Of a DNA stretch of 64,000 nt, positions 1-8,601 are shown piece after piece; within the stretch, counting starts at the first letter, position 1; each line of letters opens with the position of its first letter. Position numbers and translations under genes: made by a program. The stretch lies in the NCBI RefSeq assembly GCF_025452235.1, contig NZ_CP104965.1, positions 1,364,001 to 1,428,000 on the forward strand, given 5' to 3'. This DNA comes from Devosia neptuniae. GTDB lineage: Bacteria; Pseudomonadota; Alphaproteobacteria; Rhizobiales; Devosiaceae. The notes beneath the pieces were generated by a model. It saw nothing but the letters and a program-made list of their open reading frames with translations, ran no database searches and was not told where the DNA came from.

Positions 1-580
1 GGATATCGGGCCGGTCGACCACGACTTCCCCGCCCGGCACCACGTCATAGACCAGGTGGGAATAGACCGGCACTTTGACATTACCCTTGCCTGATTTGAT
101 GTCAGACAGGAAGGCCACGAACCGCCCGCGATCATAGCTTTCGGGAAAGCCTTTGCGCTCCATGATGCCGCGCTCGGTCAGCACAGCATTGGGATACAAA
201 AACCCGTCCGTGGTAACCAGATCGACCTTGGGGCTCGAGGGCCAGCGCTGCAGCAGCGCTTGCAGGATACGCGCCGTCGTGGATTTGCCCACCGCCACCG
301 AACCGGCCACGCCGATGATGAAGGGCACTTTCTGGTCGGGGGTTTCGAGGAACCGCGCCGATACATTATGCAGGCCCTGAATGGCCTCGACATAGAATGA
401 CAGCAGGCGCGTCAGCGGCAGATAGACTTCCTCGGCCTCTTCCAGCGAGATCGGATCGGACAGCGTGCGCAGCCGGGCGACATCCTCGCGGGTCAGCGTC
501 ATCGGCTCGTCGGCCCGCAAGGCGGACCACTCCGTCTTGGTGAAGTGATGGTAAGGGGCGGGCGCCTTGCGCTTGCTCAT
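1..580 (-). CDS. coaA: Pantothenate kinase, type I (3' end outside window)
   Basis: It phosphorylates pantothenate with ATP, the first committed step of CoA synthesis, in the cytoplasm. About 193 codons are visible. The C-terminal part, roughly 120 residues in this family, lies beyond base 1. The translation contains the Walker [13 protein letters not shown] at residues 90-101 and the type I motifs [20 protein letters not shown] and PVYSHLVYD. The ATG directly follows the hisE stop (TGA-ATG, no gap), with AAGGA in the hisE tail as ribosome site. It is therefore the last visible gene of the his operon. Identity is very secure. Confidence 0.95.
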   Translation of the reverse strand, partial: MSKRKAPAPYHHFTKTEWSALRADEPMTLTREDVARLRTLSDPISLEEAEEVYLPLTRLLSFYVEAIQGLHNVSARFLETPDQKVPFIIGVAGSVAVGKSTTARILQALLQRWPSSPKVDLVTTDGFLYPNAVLTERGIMERKGFPESYDRGRFVAFLSDIKSGKGNVKVPVYSHLVYDVVPGGEVVVDRPDI

Positions 581-904
581 TCAGTTGGAATCCTTGCGGC
601 CGGCCTTTTCGGCGAGGCCCGATTGGGCGGTGCGGGCATCGAGTTCGGCCATGACATCGTCCAGCGCCACGCCCGAAGCGCGGAGCAGCACCAGCAGGTG
701 GTAGAGCAAATCGGCGGCTTCCTTGGTCAATTCGGGCTTGTCGCGCGAGACGGCGGCGATCACCGCTTCGGTGGCCTCCTCGCCCAGCTTTTGCGCGCAT
801 TTCTCGATGCCGCGGGCAATCAGCTTGGCCGTATAGCTTTCATCGGGCGAAGCCGCAGCGCGCAAAGCCAGGCGCTGGTCGAGAGTTTCAAGAGTCATGG
901 GCAT
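581..904 (-). CDS. hisE: Phosphoribosyl-ATP pyrophosphatase
   Basis: It hydrolyses phosphoribosyl-ATP to phosphoribosyl-AMP, step two of histidine synthesis. The 107-residue protein has the all-alpha MazG-like signature: [13 protein letters not shown], then [14 protein letters not shown], supplying the acidic metal-binding residues. I chose the ATG at 904 ([12 protein letters not shown]) because GGAGG (910-914) sits 5 nt upstream. A TTG at 925 touching the hisF stop would add seven residues but has no ribosome site. The gene is separate from hisI, as usual in alphaproteobacteria. It follows hisF by 21 nt. Confidence 0.93.
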   Translation of the reverse strand: MPMTLETLDQRLALRAAASPDESYTAKLIARGIEKCAQKLGEEATEAVIAAVSRDKPELTKEAADLLYHLLVLLRASGVALDDVMAELDARTAQSGLAEKAGRKDSN

Positions 905-925
905 GAATGCCTCCAATGCCGTCAA

Positions 926-1723
926 TCAGGCCGCGCGGTCCATCCGCACATCCACGCCATGCTCGCGCAGATAGTGCTTGGCCTGGGGAATGGTGAAGGT
1001 GCCGAAGTGGAAGATCGACGCGGCCAGCACGGCGCTGGCATGGCCTTGCTTCACCCCATCGACCAGGTCCTGCAGGCTGCCGACCCCGCCCGAAGCGATG
1101 ACCGGCACTTCCACCGCATCGGCAATGGCCCGGGTCAGCGCCAGGTCGAAACCGGACTTGGTGCCGTCGCGGTCCATCGAGGTCACCAACAGTTCGCCCG
1201 CGCCGCGTTCGACCATGCGCATAGCAAATTCCACCGCGTCGAGGCCCGATGCCTTGCGCCCGCCATGGGTGAAAATTTCCCATTCACTGCGATTGTCGCC
1301 ACCGACGCGCTGGTCAAGCCGCTGCTTGGCGTCGACCGACACCACGATGCACTGGTTGCCGAACTTGTCGGCCGCCCGTTCGATGAAATCGGGATCGTTC
1401 ACCGCCGCCGAATTGATCGCAACCTTGTCGGCCCCGGCCAGCAGAAGCTTGCGGATATCCTCGATCGAGCGCACCCCGCCCCCCACCGTTACCGGCATAA
1501 AGCAATGTTCGGCCGTGCGCGCCACCACGTCGAAAATCGTGTCGCGGCCCTCGTGGCTGGCGGTGATGTCGAGAAAGGTCAGCTCGTCGGCGCCCGCCGC
1601 ATCATAGGCAATGGCGGCCGCCACCGGGTCACCGGCATCGATCAGGTCGACAAATTGCACGCCCTTGACCACGCGGCCGCCCATCACGTCGAGGCAGGGG
1701 ATCAGGCGGGTCTTGAGACTCAT
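926..1723 (-). CDS. hisF: Imidazole glycerol phosphate synthase, cyclase subunit
   Basis: This is the (beta-alpha)8 barrel that uses ammonia channelled from HisH to make imidazole glycerol phosphate and AICAR. It has 265 residues. The two catalytic aspartates are visible: Asp12 in [14 protein letters not shown] and Asp131 in VVSVDAKQ. The phosphate-binding loops GGGVRS and ASGGVGS are also present. The start overlaps the stop of the upstream membrane-protein gene by ATGA (1720-1723), indicating translational coupling. The AICAR released feeds PurH, encoded at 35.9-37.5 kb. Confidence 0.97.
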   Translation of the reverse strand: MSLKTRLIPCLDVMGGRVVKGVQFVDLIDAGDPVAAAIAYDAAGADELTFLDITASHEGRDTIFDVVARTAEHCFMPVTVGGGVRSIEDIRKLLLAGADKVAINSAAVNDPDFIERAADKFGNQCIVVSVDAKQRLDQRVGGDNRSEWEIFTHGGRKASGLDAVEFAMRMVERGAGELLVTSMDRDGTKSGFDLALTRAIADAVEVPVIASGGVGSLQDLVDGVKQGHASAVLAASIFHFGTFTIPQAKHYLREHGVDVRMDRAA

Positions 1724-2046
1724 GATTTAGATTCCTTGGCGGCGCGGCCCCAGGCGAGGCGGTGGATGATCAATAGCACGAGCCAGACGATAAAGGCGCC
1801 GCCGCCCAGAGGCAGGCTTGCGATCATCAGCCAGCCCATCAGCGCCATGCCATAGAGCGTGGTGCCCCAGTCCGAGCCCCAGACGATGCAGGGATGGACA
1901 TCGCCTTCATCGAGCCGGCAGCCATGCGCGTCGGCAATGGCAGCAGCCAGCAGCACCGACAGCAGCGGCAGGATGGTCAGGAACAGGATCACCGCCCAGA
2001 CGATCCAATAGGCGGCCCAGGGAAAGCGCCGGGCAGCCTCCCTCAT
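1720..2046 (-). CDS. Small membrane protein embedded between hisA and hisF
   Basis: A 108-residue protein of unknown function. It has a long hydrophobic stretch at about residues 10-38, then a polar loop with two cysteines ([20 protein letters not shown]). Two more hydrophobic segments follow at about 63-80 and 81-97, and the tail is basic. It is translationally coupled on both sides: its ATG overlaps the hisA stop and its stop overlaps the hisF start, each by ATGA. It must therefore be co-expressed with histidine synthesis genes, but no motif links it to that pathway. It is a real gene by position and coupling, with function unassigned. Confidence 0.8.
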   Translation of the reverse strand: MREAARRFPWAAYWIVWAVILFLTILPLLSVLLAAAIADAHGCRLDEGDVHPCIVWGSDWGTTLYGMALMGWLMIASLPLGGGAFIVWLVLLIIHRLAWGRAAKESKS

Positions 2047-2798
2047 GCGGCGCTTCCTTGATTGGCGGGCGACGCCTGCCGCAACAAAGCCAATGCTTCA
2101 CGTGAATCAATCCGCCCGTCATAGAGCGCGCGGCCGGAAATGGCGCCTTCGAGCACCGCGTAGTCCGGCTGGGTCATCCGCTCGATATCGGCCATCGAAG
2201 CCAGGCCCCCCGAGGCGATCACCGGAATTGAGGTGGCGCGGGCCAGCTCGAGCGTGGACTCCCAATTGATCCCGGCCAGCACGCCATCGCGGTCGATATC
2301 GGTATAGATGATGGCCGCGACCCCGGCGCCTTCAAAGCGCTTGGCCAGCTCGACCACGCTGAGTTCGGACGTCTCCGCCCAACCCTCGACCGCCACCATG
2401 CCCCCCCGCGCATCGATGCCGACAGCGACCTGACCGGGCCACTTAGTGGCTGCTTCTTTCACCAAAGCCGGATCGCGCACCGCGACCGTGCCCAGGATGA
2501 CGCGAGCCAGGCCCTTGTCGAGCCAGCTTTCGATATGGCCGAGATTGCGGATGCCGCCGCCCAGCTGGACGGGGAACTTTACCGTTTTGAGGATGGCTTC
2601 GACGGCCGCGCCATTGACGCTCTCGCCGGCAAAGGCGCCGTTGAGATCGACGACATGCAGATACTCGAACCCCTGGTCCTCAAAGCTCTTGGCCTGCGCC
2701 GCCGGATCGTCATTGAACACGGTGGCCTGGTTCATGTCGCCCAGCTTGAGGCGCACGCATTGGCCGTCCTTGAGGTCGATGGCTGGAAACAGGATCAT
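2043..2798 (-). CDS. hisA: ProFAR isomerase (1-(5-phosphoribosyl)-5-[(5-phosphoribosylamino)methylideneamino]imidazole-4-carboxamide isomerase)
   Basis: This is the Amadori isomerase of histidine synthesis, a half-barrel duplication related to HisF. The 251-residue protein has catalytic Asp8 (FPAIDLKDG) and Asp129 (VGIDARGG), plus phosphate-binding LGGGIRN and ASGGLAS. The ATG at 2798 overlaps the hisH stop (ATGA). A GTG three codons upstream is the only alternative. The segment 2094-2109, encoding part of GRIDSREAL, doubles as a parS-like palindrome. Confidence 0.97.
   Translation of the reverse strand: MILFPAIDLKDGQCVRLKLGDMNQATVFNDDPAAQAKSFEDQGFEYLHVVDLNGAFAGESVNGAAVEAILKTVKFPVQLGGGIRNLGHIESWLDKGLARVILGTVAVRDPALVKEAATKWPGQVAVGIDARGGMVAVEGWAETSELSVVELAKRFEGAGVAAIIYTDIDRDGVLAGINWESTLELARATSIPVIASGGLASMADIERMTQPDYAVLEGAISGRALYDGRIDSREALALLRQASPANQGSAA
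2094..2109. promoter_or_regulatory. parS-like ParB binding site 1 (inside hisA)
   Basis: TGCTTCACGTGAATCA matches the 16-bp parS consensus TGTTTCACGTGAAACA at 14 positions, including the full TTCACGTGAA core. It is the leftmost member of the set and about 11 kb left of the proposed origin. It lies within coding sequence, so it may be weaker or fortuitous. Confidence 0.6.
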
Positions 2799-3448
2799 GG
2801 CGCCCACCGCAAAAAGTTCTCGATCAGTTTGAGGCCCAGTGCCTGGCTTTTTTCCGGGTGGAACTGGGTGCCGAAAATATTGTCGCGCGCCACGCAGGCG
2901 GTGACCGGGCCACCATAACCCGCGGTGGCGACCAGCGTCTCCGCCCGGTCCGTCACCAGGTGATAGGAGTGCACGAAATAGGCGTGCAGCCCATCGGGCC
3001 CGGTGGGAATGCCCGCGAGCAATGCATGGGGGCGCAGCACCGAAATGGTGTTCCAGCCCATATGCGGAATCTTGAGGCTGGGATCGGATGGCGTGAGCTT
3101 TTCGACCGCGCCGGCAATCCAGCCGAGGCCGGGCGTGATCACCTTCTCGCGGCCTTCACTGGCCAGCAATTGCATGCCGACGCAGACGCCCAGGAACGGC
3201 ACGCCACCGGCAATGACCCGCTCCTGCAAAACCTCGACCATGCCCGGCACGGCATCGAGCCCCGCCTTGCATTCGGCAAAGGCGCCGACGCCGGGCAGCA
3301 TGATGCGATCGGCCTGCCGCACGCGGTCCGGATCGGACGTGACTTCCACAATCGGGCGGTCGTCCAGCTCCGCTGCCATGCGCTCGAACGCCTTGGCGGC
3401 CGAGTGCAGATTGCCCGCGCCGTAATCGATAATGGTGACGAGACTCAT
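2795..3448 (-). CDS. hisH: Imidazole glycerol phosphate synthase, glutaminase subunit
   Basis: A class I glutamine amidotransferase that generates ammonia for HisF. In the 217-residue protein the triad is visible: nucleophile Cys89 in [11 protein letters not shown], and His197 and Glu199 in TQFHPEKS. The oxyanion-strand PGVGAFAEC is also present. Its ATG overlaps the stop of the upstream DUF2628 gene (3445-3448), and its stop overlaps the hisA start. HisH and HisF work as a complex, and the genes are separated only by hisA and the small membrane gene. Confidence 0.97.
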   Translation of the reverse strand: MSLVTIIDYGAGNLHSAAKAFERMAAELDDRPIVEVTSDPDRVRQADRIMLPGVGAFAECKAGLDAVPGMVEVLQERVIAGGVPFLGVCVGMQLLASEGREKVITPGLGWIAGAVEKLTPSDPSLKIPHMGWNTISVLRPHALLAGIPTGPDGLHAYFVHSYHLVTDRAETLVATAGYGGPVTACVARDNIFGTQFHPEKSQALGLKLIENFLRWAP

Positions 3449-3801
3449 GAACGGCTCTCCAGCGCGCCCAGCCGCGCCAGGTCAGCATCGCCCGCCACCC
3501 GGTCGCCGCGATGGCGCCAGCCGCGCGAGGCGAGGTTATGCCGGCGCAGGCCGGGCGCGGCAAAACCGATGGCCGCGGCGAAAACAATATAGAGCCAGAT
3601 GGTCGCGTCGGCACCCAACCAGGGCGCCGCAAAGCTCAGCGCCACCAGCGTCACGACAAAGCCGATCAGCTCGAGCCAAAGCCCATGCACCAGCGCAAAC
3701 ACCGGCGGCAAGAGAGCCGCAAACCAGGAGAATTTCTCCGGGATAGCGGCCGGGGCAGCGGACAGACCGGGCTTGGGATCGAAAATGGCGAAGAGGGTCA
3801 C
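3445..3801 (-). CDS. DUF2628-like membrane protein in the his operon
   Basis: A 118-residue protein beginning [11 protein letters not shown]. Hydrophobic segments lie at about 25-60 ([17 protein letters not shown] and following) and about 65-85, and the tail is charged. N-terminus, length and position between hisB and hisH match the DUF2628 family as I know it from rhizobia. Its biochemical role is unknown. I chose the GTG at 3801 because GGAG lies 6 nt upstream; a TTG at 3813 is possible. It overlaps hisH by ATGA. Confidence 0.75.
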   Translation of the reverse strand: MTLFAIFDPKPGLSAAPAAIPEKFSWFAALLPPVFALVHGLWLELIGFVVTLVALSFAAPWLGADATIWLYIVFAAAIGFAAPGLRRHNLASRGWRHRGDRVAGDADLARLGALESRS

Positions 3802-3821
3802 TGAACGCTCCAAAAACTCGA

Positions 3822-3900
3822 TGTCATCCCGGACTTGATCCGGGATCCATCTTGAGATCTCAGGATGGGCCCCGGCCTGCGCCGGGGTGACACCGTGGTT
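3822..3900. repeat. Intergenic palindromic element, TGTCATCCCGG type
   Basis: This element sits between hisB and the DUF2628 gene. It starts TGTCATCCCGGACTTGATCC and ends GCCGGGGTGACACCGTGG. It contains two nested inverted repeats: CCCGGAcTTGATCCGGG, and CCCCGGCctgcGCCGGGG. Its outer ends resemble those of the elements at 4757 and 56869, suggesting one family of REP-like elements. Confidence 0.6.
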
Positions 3901-3937
3901 TTTGCTGACTTAGTGCAAAAGGCCGGAAAACAAAAGC

Positions 3938-4525
3938 CTACAGCACACCCTTGGTGCTCGGCACGCGATCGGCAGCGCGCGGATCGATCTCGACGGCATC
4001 GCGCAGGGCGCGGGCCACCGCCTTGAACATCGACTCGGCCAGATGGTGGTTATTGTCGGTGTAGAAGTTTTCGATATGCAGCGTGATGCCGGCATTCATG
4101 GCAAAGGCCTGGAAAAATTCCCGAAACAGTTCGGTATCCATCTCGCCCACCTTGTCCCGGCTGAATTCGGCGCGGAACACGAGGAACGGGCGGCCGGACA
4201 CATCGAGCGCCGCGCGGGTCAGCGTGCCGTCCATGGGCAGGTCGCAGGAGGCGTAGCGGCGAATGCCCTTCTTGTCGCCCAGCGCCTGGGCGATCGCCTG
4301 GCCGATAGCGATGCCCACATCTTCCGCCGTGTGGTGGAAATCGATGTGCAGATCGCCCGTGCAGGACACATCCATGTCGATCAGCGAGTGGCGGGAAAGC
4401 TGGTCGAGCATGTGATCGAAAAAGCCGATGCCGGTCGCCATCTTGTGCGCGCCGGTGCCATCGAGATTGATCGAGACGGATATCTCGGTCTCGTTGGTCT
4501 TGCGGGCAATTGTTGCGGTGCGCAT
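3938..4525 (-). CDS. hisB: Imidazoleglycerol-phosphate dehydratase
   Basis: A Mn-dependent dehydratase making imidazole acetol phosphate. It has 195 residues, the monofunctional length without the HisN-type phosphatase domain. Metal-binding motifs are [13 protein letters not shown] (residues 35-47), [13 protein letters not shown] (60-72) and the second half-site set [16 protein letters not shown]. As the first gene on the minus strand it is the likely operon leader. It is divergent from hslV, a rhizobial arrangement, with a long repeat-laden gap between them. Confidence 0.97.
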   Translation of the reverse strand: MRTATIARKTNETEISVSINLDGTGAHKMATGIGFFDHMLDQLSRHSLIDMDVSCTGDLHIDFHHTAEDVGIAIGQAIAQALGDKKGIRRYASCDLPMDGTLTRAALDVSGRPFLVFRAEFSRDKVGEMDTELFREFFQAFAMNAGITLHIENFYTDNNHHLAESMFKAVARALRDAVEIDPRAADRVPSTKGVL

Positions 4526-4634
4526 TGGCGTGTCTCCGAAGGTCGGGGCTCTCTAGCAGATAAGCGCAGAGGCATAAAGATTGCGTTGCGGGCGGCCGGG
4601 GGCGGTGATTGCACCATCCCTCCTCCCCACCGCT

Positions 4635-4710
4635 CTCCCTCGGGCTCGACCCGAGGGCCACTCGCCGCTTGTGCCGGACCAGGTAGGCCCTCGGGTCAAG
4701 CCCGAGGGAG
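4635..4710. repeat. Inverted repeat with 25-nt arms
   Basis: The arms 4635-4659 and 4686-4710 are complementary at 24 of 25 positions, separated by 26 nt. Each arm is itself palindromic (CCCTCGGGctcgaCCCGAGGG). It is a palindromic intergenic element. No second copy was seen in this window. Confidence 0.65.
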
Positions 4711-4756
4711 ACGCGGTGATATTGGGAGTGGTGGTGACATGCACCAATTCGCCCCC

Positions 4757-4853
4757 ACCACGGTGTCATTCCCGCGAAAGCGGGAACCTCCGTTTCGGGG
4801 ATGTTGAAGAAGCAAAACAGGGTCCGCGCTTTCGCGGGGATGACACCACGGTT
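4757..4853. repeat. REP-like palindromic element, GTCATTCCCGCGAAAGCGGG type, copy 1
   Basis: The left arm has GGTGTCATTCCCGCGAAAGC and the right arm GCTTTCGCGGGGATGACACC. The arms are inverted to each other and each has an inner CCCGCgaaaGCGGG-type hairpin. The same architecture recurs at 56869-56960, so it is a dispersed family rather than a local structure. Confidence 0.75.
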
Positions 4854-5060
4854 GGGGACAGCAAAGAGCTCACTTATCCCCCTTATCCCCGCCCCCAAAA
4901 CCCGTGCCATCATACCCCCATCCCGCCAGTCACCGGTCCCCACGCAGGGCCGGGCGGGGTGGCCGTGGGAGAGGGGCGCTTCTCCAGTGGGGTTGGAAAC
5001 TCGGCAGCCGGACCTGCAAGAATGGTACCGCCTGAACCGGACCCTGCACAAAAGCGGATC

Positions 5061-5121
5061 GTGACGGGCGGCCTTTGGCTCCCCTAGACTACACTGGCAT
5101 GAGTCAAAGGCCGCCCGTTAC
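5061..5121. repeat. Long inverted repeat upstream of hslV
   Basis: Arms 5061-5081 and 5101-5121 pair over 21 positions, 19 Watson-Crick and 2 as G-U in one RNA orientation, around a 19-nt loop. Neither arm is followed by a T-run, so it does not look like a terminator. It lies about 100 bp upstream of the hslV start. Confidence 0.7.
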
Positions 5122-5223
5122 CGTGTCTCCGCAGGCGCCCCGCGCCGTGCGGCGCTTTTGCACGCATTGCATTCGCGTTCATGTCACCTAAATATCACTC
5201 AACAGTTCTGGAGTACCTTCCCA

Positions 5224-5784
5224 ATGAGTGACAGTAATTTCCCCGGGTGGCACGGGACGACGATCGTTTCCGTGCGCAAGGGCAACAAGGTCGTGGTGGC
5301 TGGCGATGGCCAGGTTTCCATGGGCCAGACGGTGATGAAGCACACCGCCAAGAAAGTCCGGCGCCTGGCCGGCGGCAAGGTGATCGGCGGCTTTGCCGGC
5401 TCCACCGCCGATGCCTTCACGCTGTTTGAGCGGCTGGAAGCCAAGCTCGAGCAATATCCCGACCAATTGATGCGCGCCGCGGTCGAATTGGCCAAGGATT
5501 GGCGCACCGATCGCTATCTGCGCAAGCTCGAAGCCATGATGATCGTGGCCGACAAGACCGATACCTTGGTGCTGACCGGCACGGGCGACGTGCTCACCCC
5601 CGATCACGGCGTCATCGCCATTGGCTCGGGCGGCAATTACGCCCATTCGGCGGCTCTGGCCCTGCATCAGGCGACCGAACTCGATGCCGAAGACATTGCC
5701 CGCCGCGCCATGAAGATCGCCGAAGAAATCTGCGTCTACACCAATGGCAATGTGACGCTGGAAACCATCGAGCTCAACGCGTGA
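5224..5784 (+). CDS. hslV: ATP-dependent protease peptidase subunit HslV
   Basis: The proteasome-beta-like peptidase of the HslUV (ClpYQ) complex, which degrades misfolded and regulatory proteins. The 186-residue precursor has an 11-residue propeptide ending in HG before the active Thr12 (HG-TTIVSV). The [11 protein letters not shown] and IGSGGNYA motifs follow. I chose the ATG at 5224 ([11 protein letters not shown]) because GGAG is about 10 nt upstream and relatives have this propeptide. An in-frame extension to 5158 has no support. The stop overlaps the next gene by GTGA. Confidence 0.96.
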   Translation: MSDSNFPGWHGTTIVSVRKGNKVVVAGDGQVSMGQTVMKHTAKKVRRLAGGKVIGGFAGSTADAFTLFERLEAKLEQYPDQLMRAAVELAKDWRTDRYLRKLEAMMIVADKTDTLVLTGTGDVLTPDHGVIAIGSGGNYAHSAALALHQATELDAEDIARRAMKIAEEICVYTNGNVTLETIELNA

Positions 5785-6299
5785 GCTATTCCATCCGCCA
5801 GCTGACCGGTGACGATGTCGAGGCCTATCGCGAATTGCGGCTGGAAAGCCTGCAACAGCATCCCGAGGCCTTTGCCGCCACCTATGAAAGTGCGGCGGCG
5901 CGGCCGGCCAGCCAATGGGTCGAGACGCTGATCCAGCTGACCTTGTTTGGTGCCTTTGCCGAAGGCGGCCGGCCGGTGGGGCTGGTGGCCTTCGATCAGA
6001 GCGGTGGCGACAAGGACCGCCATCGTGGCTGGCTGCTGCAAATGTATGTGCGCCCGGAGATGCGCGGCACCGGCTGTGCGCAGGCATTGGTCGAAACCCT
6101 GCTCGATCATGCCCGGGGCAAGGTGTTGCAGGTGCATCTGGGCGTTTGGGCCGAAAACCGGCCCGCTATCCGTCTCTATGAAAAGACGGGATTTGTGACC
6201 TACGGCAACGATCCGCGGGCCTTTTATGTCAACGGTCGATTTATCGATGACCATTTGATGGTGCGCTTCCTGGATAAGGCACCTGGAGACCAACAATGA
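5781..6299 (+). CDS. GNAT-family N-acetyltransferase between hslV and hslU
   Basis: 172 residues from a GTG (5781) that overlaps the hslV stop. The acetyl-CoA loop is seen as [18 protein letters not shown] at about residues 90-107, and the GNAT C-terminal strand as [16 protein letters not shown]. The substrate is unknown; protein, amino acid or small amine are all possible. Its stop overlaps the hslU ATG (ATGA), so the three genes form one tightly coupled unit. Confidence 0.88.
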   Translation: MSYSIRQLTGDDVEAYRELRLESLQQHPEAFAATYESAAARPASQWVETLIQLTLFGAFAEGGRPVGLVAFDQSGGDKDRHRGWLLQMYVRPEMRGTGCAQALVETLLDHARGKVLQVHLGVWAENRPAIRLYEKTGFVTYGNDPRAFYVNGRFIDDHLMVRFLDKAPGDQQ

Positions 6300-7606
6300 G
6301 TGAAACCAATTTTTCCCCGCGCGAGATCGTCAGCGAACTCGACCGCAATATCGTCGGTCAGAAGGATGCCAAGCGCGCCGTGGCCGTGGCCCTGCGCAAT
6401 CGCTGGCGCCGCCAGCAGCTGCCGCCCGAATTGCGGCGCGAGGTCAGCCCCAAGAATATCCTGATGATCGGGCCGACCGGCGTCGGCAAGACCGAGATTT
6501 CCCGCCGCCTAGCGCGCCTTGCCCAAGCCCCCTTCATCAAGGTTGAAGCCACCAAGTTCACCGAAGTGGGCTATGTCGGGCGCGATGTGGAACAGATCAT
6601 CCGCGATCTGGTGGAAGCCGGCATTGCCGTATTGCGCGACAAGCGCCGCGCCGATGTGCAGGCCCAGGCCCATCACAATGCCGAAGAACGCGTGCTCGAT
6701 GCGCTGGTGGGTGGTTCGGCCGCGCCGTCAACCCGCGATAGCTTCCGCAAAAAGCTGCGTGACAATGAGCTCGATGACAAGGAAATCGAGATCGAGATGA
6801 CGCCCGCGGCCAATACCGGCGGGTTTGAAATCCCCGGCATGCCCAATGGCGGCATCGGCATGATCAACCTTTCCGACATGTTCAAGCAGGCCATGGGCGG
6901 GCGCGGCGTCAAGCGCAAGATCAAAGTCAAGGACGCCTATGAGCCGCTGATCGCCGAAGAGGCCGACAAGCTCCTCGATCAGGAACAGCTCAAGGCCGAG
7001 GCCATCGAGCTGGTGGAAAACCATGGCATCGTCTTCATCGACGAGATCGACAAGGTCGCCGCCCGCGAGGGTGGCGTCTCCGGCGGTCCGTCGCGCGAAG
7101 GCGTGCAGCGCGATCTGCTGCCGCTGATCGAAGGCACGACCGTATCGACCAAATATGGCCCGGTCAGCACCGACCACATCCTGTTCATCGCTTCAGGCGC
7201 CTTCCATGTGAGTAAGCCCAGCGACCTCTTGCCCGAATTGCAGGGACGCCTGCCGATCCGGGTCGAGCTCAAGGCGTTGACGCGGGAGGATTTCATCCAG
7301 ATCCTCTCCAGCACCGATGCGAGCCTGATCAAGCAATATGTGGCGCTGATGGGCACGGAAGGGGTGACGCTCGACTTCACCCAGGACGCCATCGAGGCGA
7401 TTGCCGATGCGGCCGTCAAGGTCAACAACTCGGTCGAAAATATCGGCGCCCGGCGCCTCCAGACCGTGATGGAACGGCTGGTCGAGGACATCTCCTTCGA
7501 CGCGCCGGACAAGCAGGGCCAGACCATCAAGATCGACGCCGCGTTCGTCGCGGACAAGGTCGGCGTGCTGGCAGCAGATACGGATCTGAGCAAGTTCGTG
7601 CTGTAG
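6296..7606 (+). CDS. hslU: HslU AAA+ unfoldase of the HslUV protease
   Basis: The ATPase that unfolds substrates and feeds them to HslV. The 436-residue protein has Walker [10 protein letters not shown] (59-67), Walker B with [10 protein letters not shown], the HslU-specific inserted I-domain between them, and sensor-2 region [16 protein letters not shown]. It ends KFVL, the short tail that docks into HslV. The ATG overlaps the upstream GNAT stop. A 10-bp terminator-like hairpin follows at 7615-7639. Confidence 0.97.
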   Translation: MSETNFSPREIVSELDRNIVGQKDAKRAVAVALRNRWRRQQLPPELRREVSPKNILMIGPTGVGKTEISRRLARLAQAPFIKVEATKFTEVGYVGRDVEQIIRDLVEAGIAVLRDKRRADVQAQAHHNAEERVLDALVGGSAAPSTRDSFRKKLRDNELDDKEIEIEMTPAANTGGFEIPGMPNGGIGMINLSDMFKQAMGGRGVKRKIKVKDAYEPLIAEEADKLLDQEQLKAEAIELVENHGIVFIDEIDKVAAREGGVSGGPSREGVQRDLLPLIEGTTVSTKYGPVSTDHILFIASGAFHVSKPSDLLPELQGRLPIRVELKALTREDFIQILSSTDASLIKQYVALMGTEGVTLDFTQDAIEAIADAAVKVNNSVENIGARRLQTVMERLVEDISFDAPDKQGQTIKIDAAFVADKVGVLAADTDLSKFVL

Positions 7607-7614
7607 GCGATTAA

Positions 7615-7639
7615 GGGGAAGAAGGCCTACTTCTTCCCC
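7615..7639 (+). terminator. Hairpin at the hslU / XRE-regulator junction
   Basis: GGGGAAGAAG (7615-7624) pairs perfectly with CTTCTTCCCC (7630-7639) around a 5-nt loop. It sits 8 nt after the hslU stop and overlaps the stop and last codons of the convergent XRE gene. There is no long T-run, so termination is likely but not certain. Confidence 0.5.
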
Positions 7640-7992
7640 GACCGCCGCATGACCTCATTGGTCAAAAACCGCAAATCCTCGGGATCGAGCTTGCCGATAT
7701 CCTTGGCCAGCCGATTGGTCAGCTCGGTCGCCTCGGGCACCAGACCGCCGGTGTCGATGGTGATCTTGGGGTCGCTCAGCTCAGCCAGGCGCTGCAGCTC
7801 CTCGGCCTCGTCCCAGATCACGTTGAAAAACGTGATCATGCGATGCAGCAGGAAGCCGGTGGGCTTGCCGCGCCTTCCATGCTCAAGCGCCGACAGATAG
7901 GCACTCGACACATTGAGCGCCGCAGCCATCTCCTTGAGCGAGATGCCGCGTTCTTCGCGCAGCGCCCGGATTTTTGCACCCAGCGGGGTCAT
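7627..7992 (-). CDS. XRE-family helix-turn-helix regulator
   Basis: 121 residues. The N-terminal HTH at about 5-62 is classic: GAKIRALREERGISLKEMAAAL, then NVSSAYLSALEHGRRGKPT. A helical C-terminal half (FFNVIWDEAEELQRLAELS, and LDPEDLRFLTNEVMRR) probably mediates oligomerisation. The ATG at 7992 overlaps the Smr gene stop (ATGA). Targets are unknown. The Smr-XRE pair is common in rhizobia, so it may be a housekeeping regulator. Confidence 0.88.
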   Translation of the reverse strand: MTPLGAKIRALREERGISLKEMAAALNVSSAYLSALEHGRRGKPTGFLLHRMITFFNVIWDEAEELQRLAELSDPKITIDTGGLVPEATELTNRLAKDIGKLDPEDLRFLTNEVMRRSGKK

Positions 7993-8573
7993 GAGCGGCG
8001 CAGGCGCACATACCACGCCCCCTCTCCACCATGACCACGCGCCGCAATGCTCCAGCCGGAGACCAGCGGCGCCAGGCTCGGTTCATTGAGCCAGAGCGGC
8101 AACATGGTGCGCAACACACCGCGCTCGCTCATCGCCGCGATATAGTCATTATCGGTTTTGAGGCCCTTTCCGGTGATCACCAGAATAGTACGGTCACCTC
8201 GGGCAAAGCGGGCCTGGATGAAGCGGTACAAAGCGCCGCGCGCCTCGTTCTGGGTCATGCCATGCAGGTCGATCGTGCCATCGATCTCGATCCGGCCGCG
8301 CACCACTTTCTTGCGCACCGAGGGCTCCACTGCCTTATCGGGCAGCGGACTATTGGCCATGGGCGCCTGATAGGGCGGCAGGAACGCCTTGCGCGGTGGT
8401 TTGCGCGCCGGCGGTGGCTTGGGCAGTTCAGGCTGGGGCTCGCCAACCGGCAGGGGCAGCGGGCCGGTGGCCATTTTCAGCAGGCCCTTGCGGCGCAGCG
8501 GATCGACTGTAGCGGCAACAGCCGTCCACAGGTGAAAATCGTGCGGCAGGCGTTTGGAATCACGCTTGGACAT
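7989..8573 (-). CDS. Smr (MutS2 C-terminal-type) domain protein
   Basis: 194 residues. The N-terminal half is proline- and basic-rich and probably disordered (PELPKPPPARKPPRKAF). The C-terminal half is an Smr nuclease-like domain with DLHGMTQNEA and the TGKG motif (VITGKGLK). Smr domains nick nucleic acids or act in ribosome rescue; the substrate here is not known. The gene overlaps the XRE gene downstream and follows the Tim44-like gene by 28 nt. Confidence 0.9.
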   Translation of the reverse strand: MSKRDSKRLPHDFHLWTAVAATVDPLRRKGLLKMATGPLPLPVGEPQPELPKPPPARKPPRKAFLPPYQAPMANSPLPDKAVEPSVRKKVVRGRIEIDGTIDLHGMTQNEARGALYRFIQARFARGDRTILVITGKGLKTDNDYIAAMSERGVLRTMLPLWLNEPSLAPLVSGWSIAARGHGGEGAWYVRLRRS

Positions 8574-8601
8574 GCAAGGTCACGCCTGCCGGACACTGAG
8601 A

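Larger units (their letters stand above)
4526..5223. other. Gene-free gap between hisB and hslV
   Basis: No believable gene is present in these 698 bases. The gap holds two long inverted-repeat elements (4635-4710 and 4757-4853), an unrelated 21-bp near-perfect hairpin (5061-5121) and the presumed promoters of the divergent hisB and hslV genes. Upstream of hslV, TTGCAT (5167-5172) and CTAAAT (5188-5193) are a weak candidate promoter. I could not see a convincing heat-shock sigma site. Confidence 0.6.

Noticed and set aside
545..1855. 436-codon plus-strand open frame opposite hisE and hisF
   Set aside because: Antisense shadow of two certain genes in high-GC DNA; no family motif and no ribosome site.
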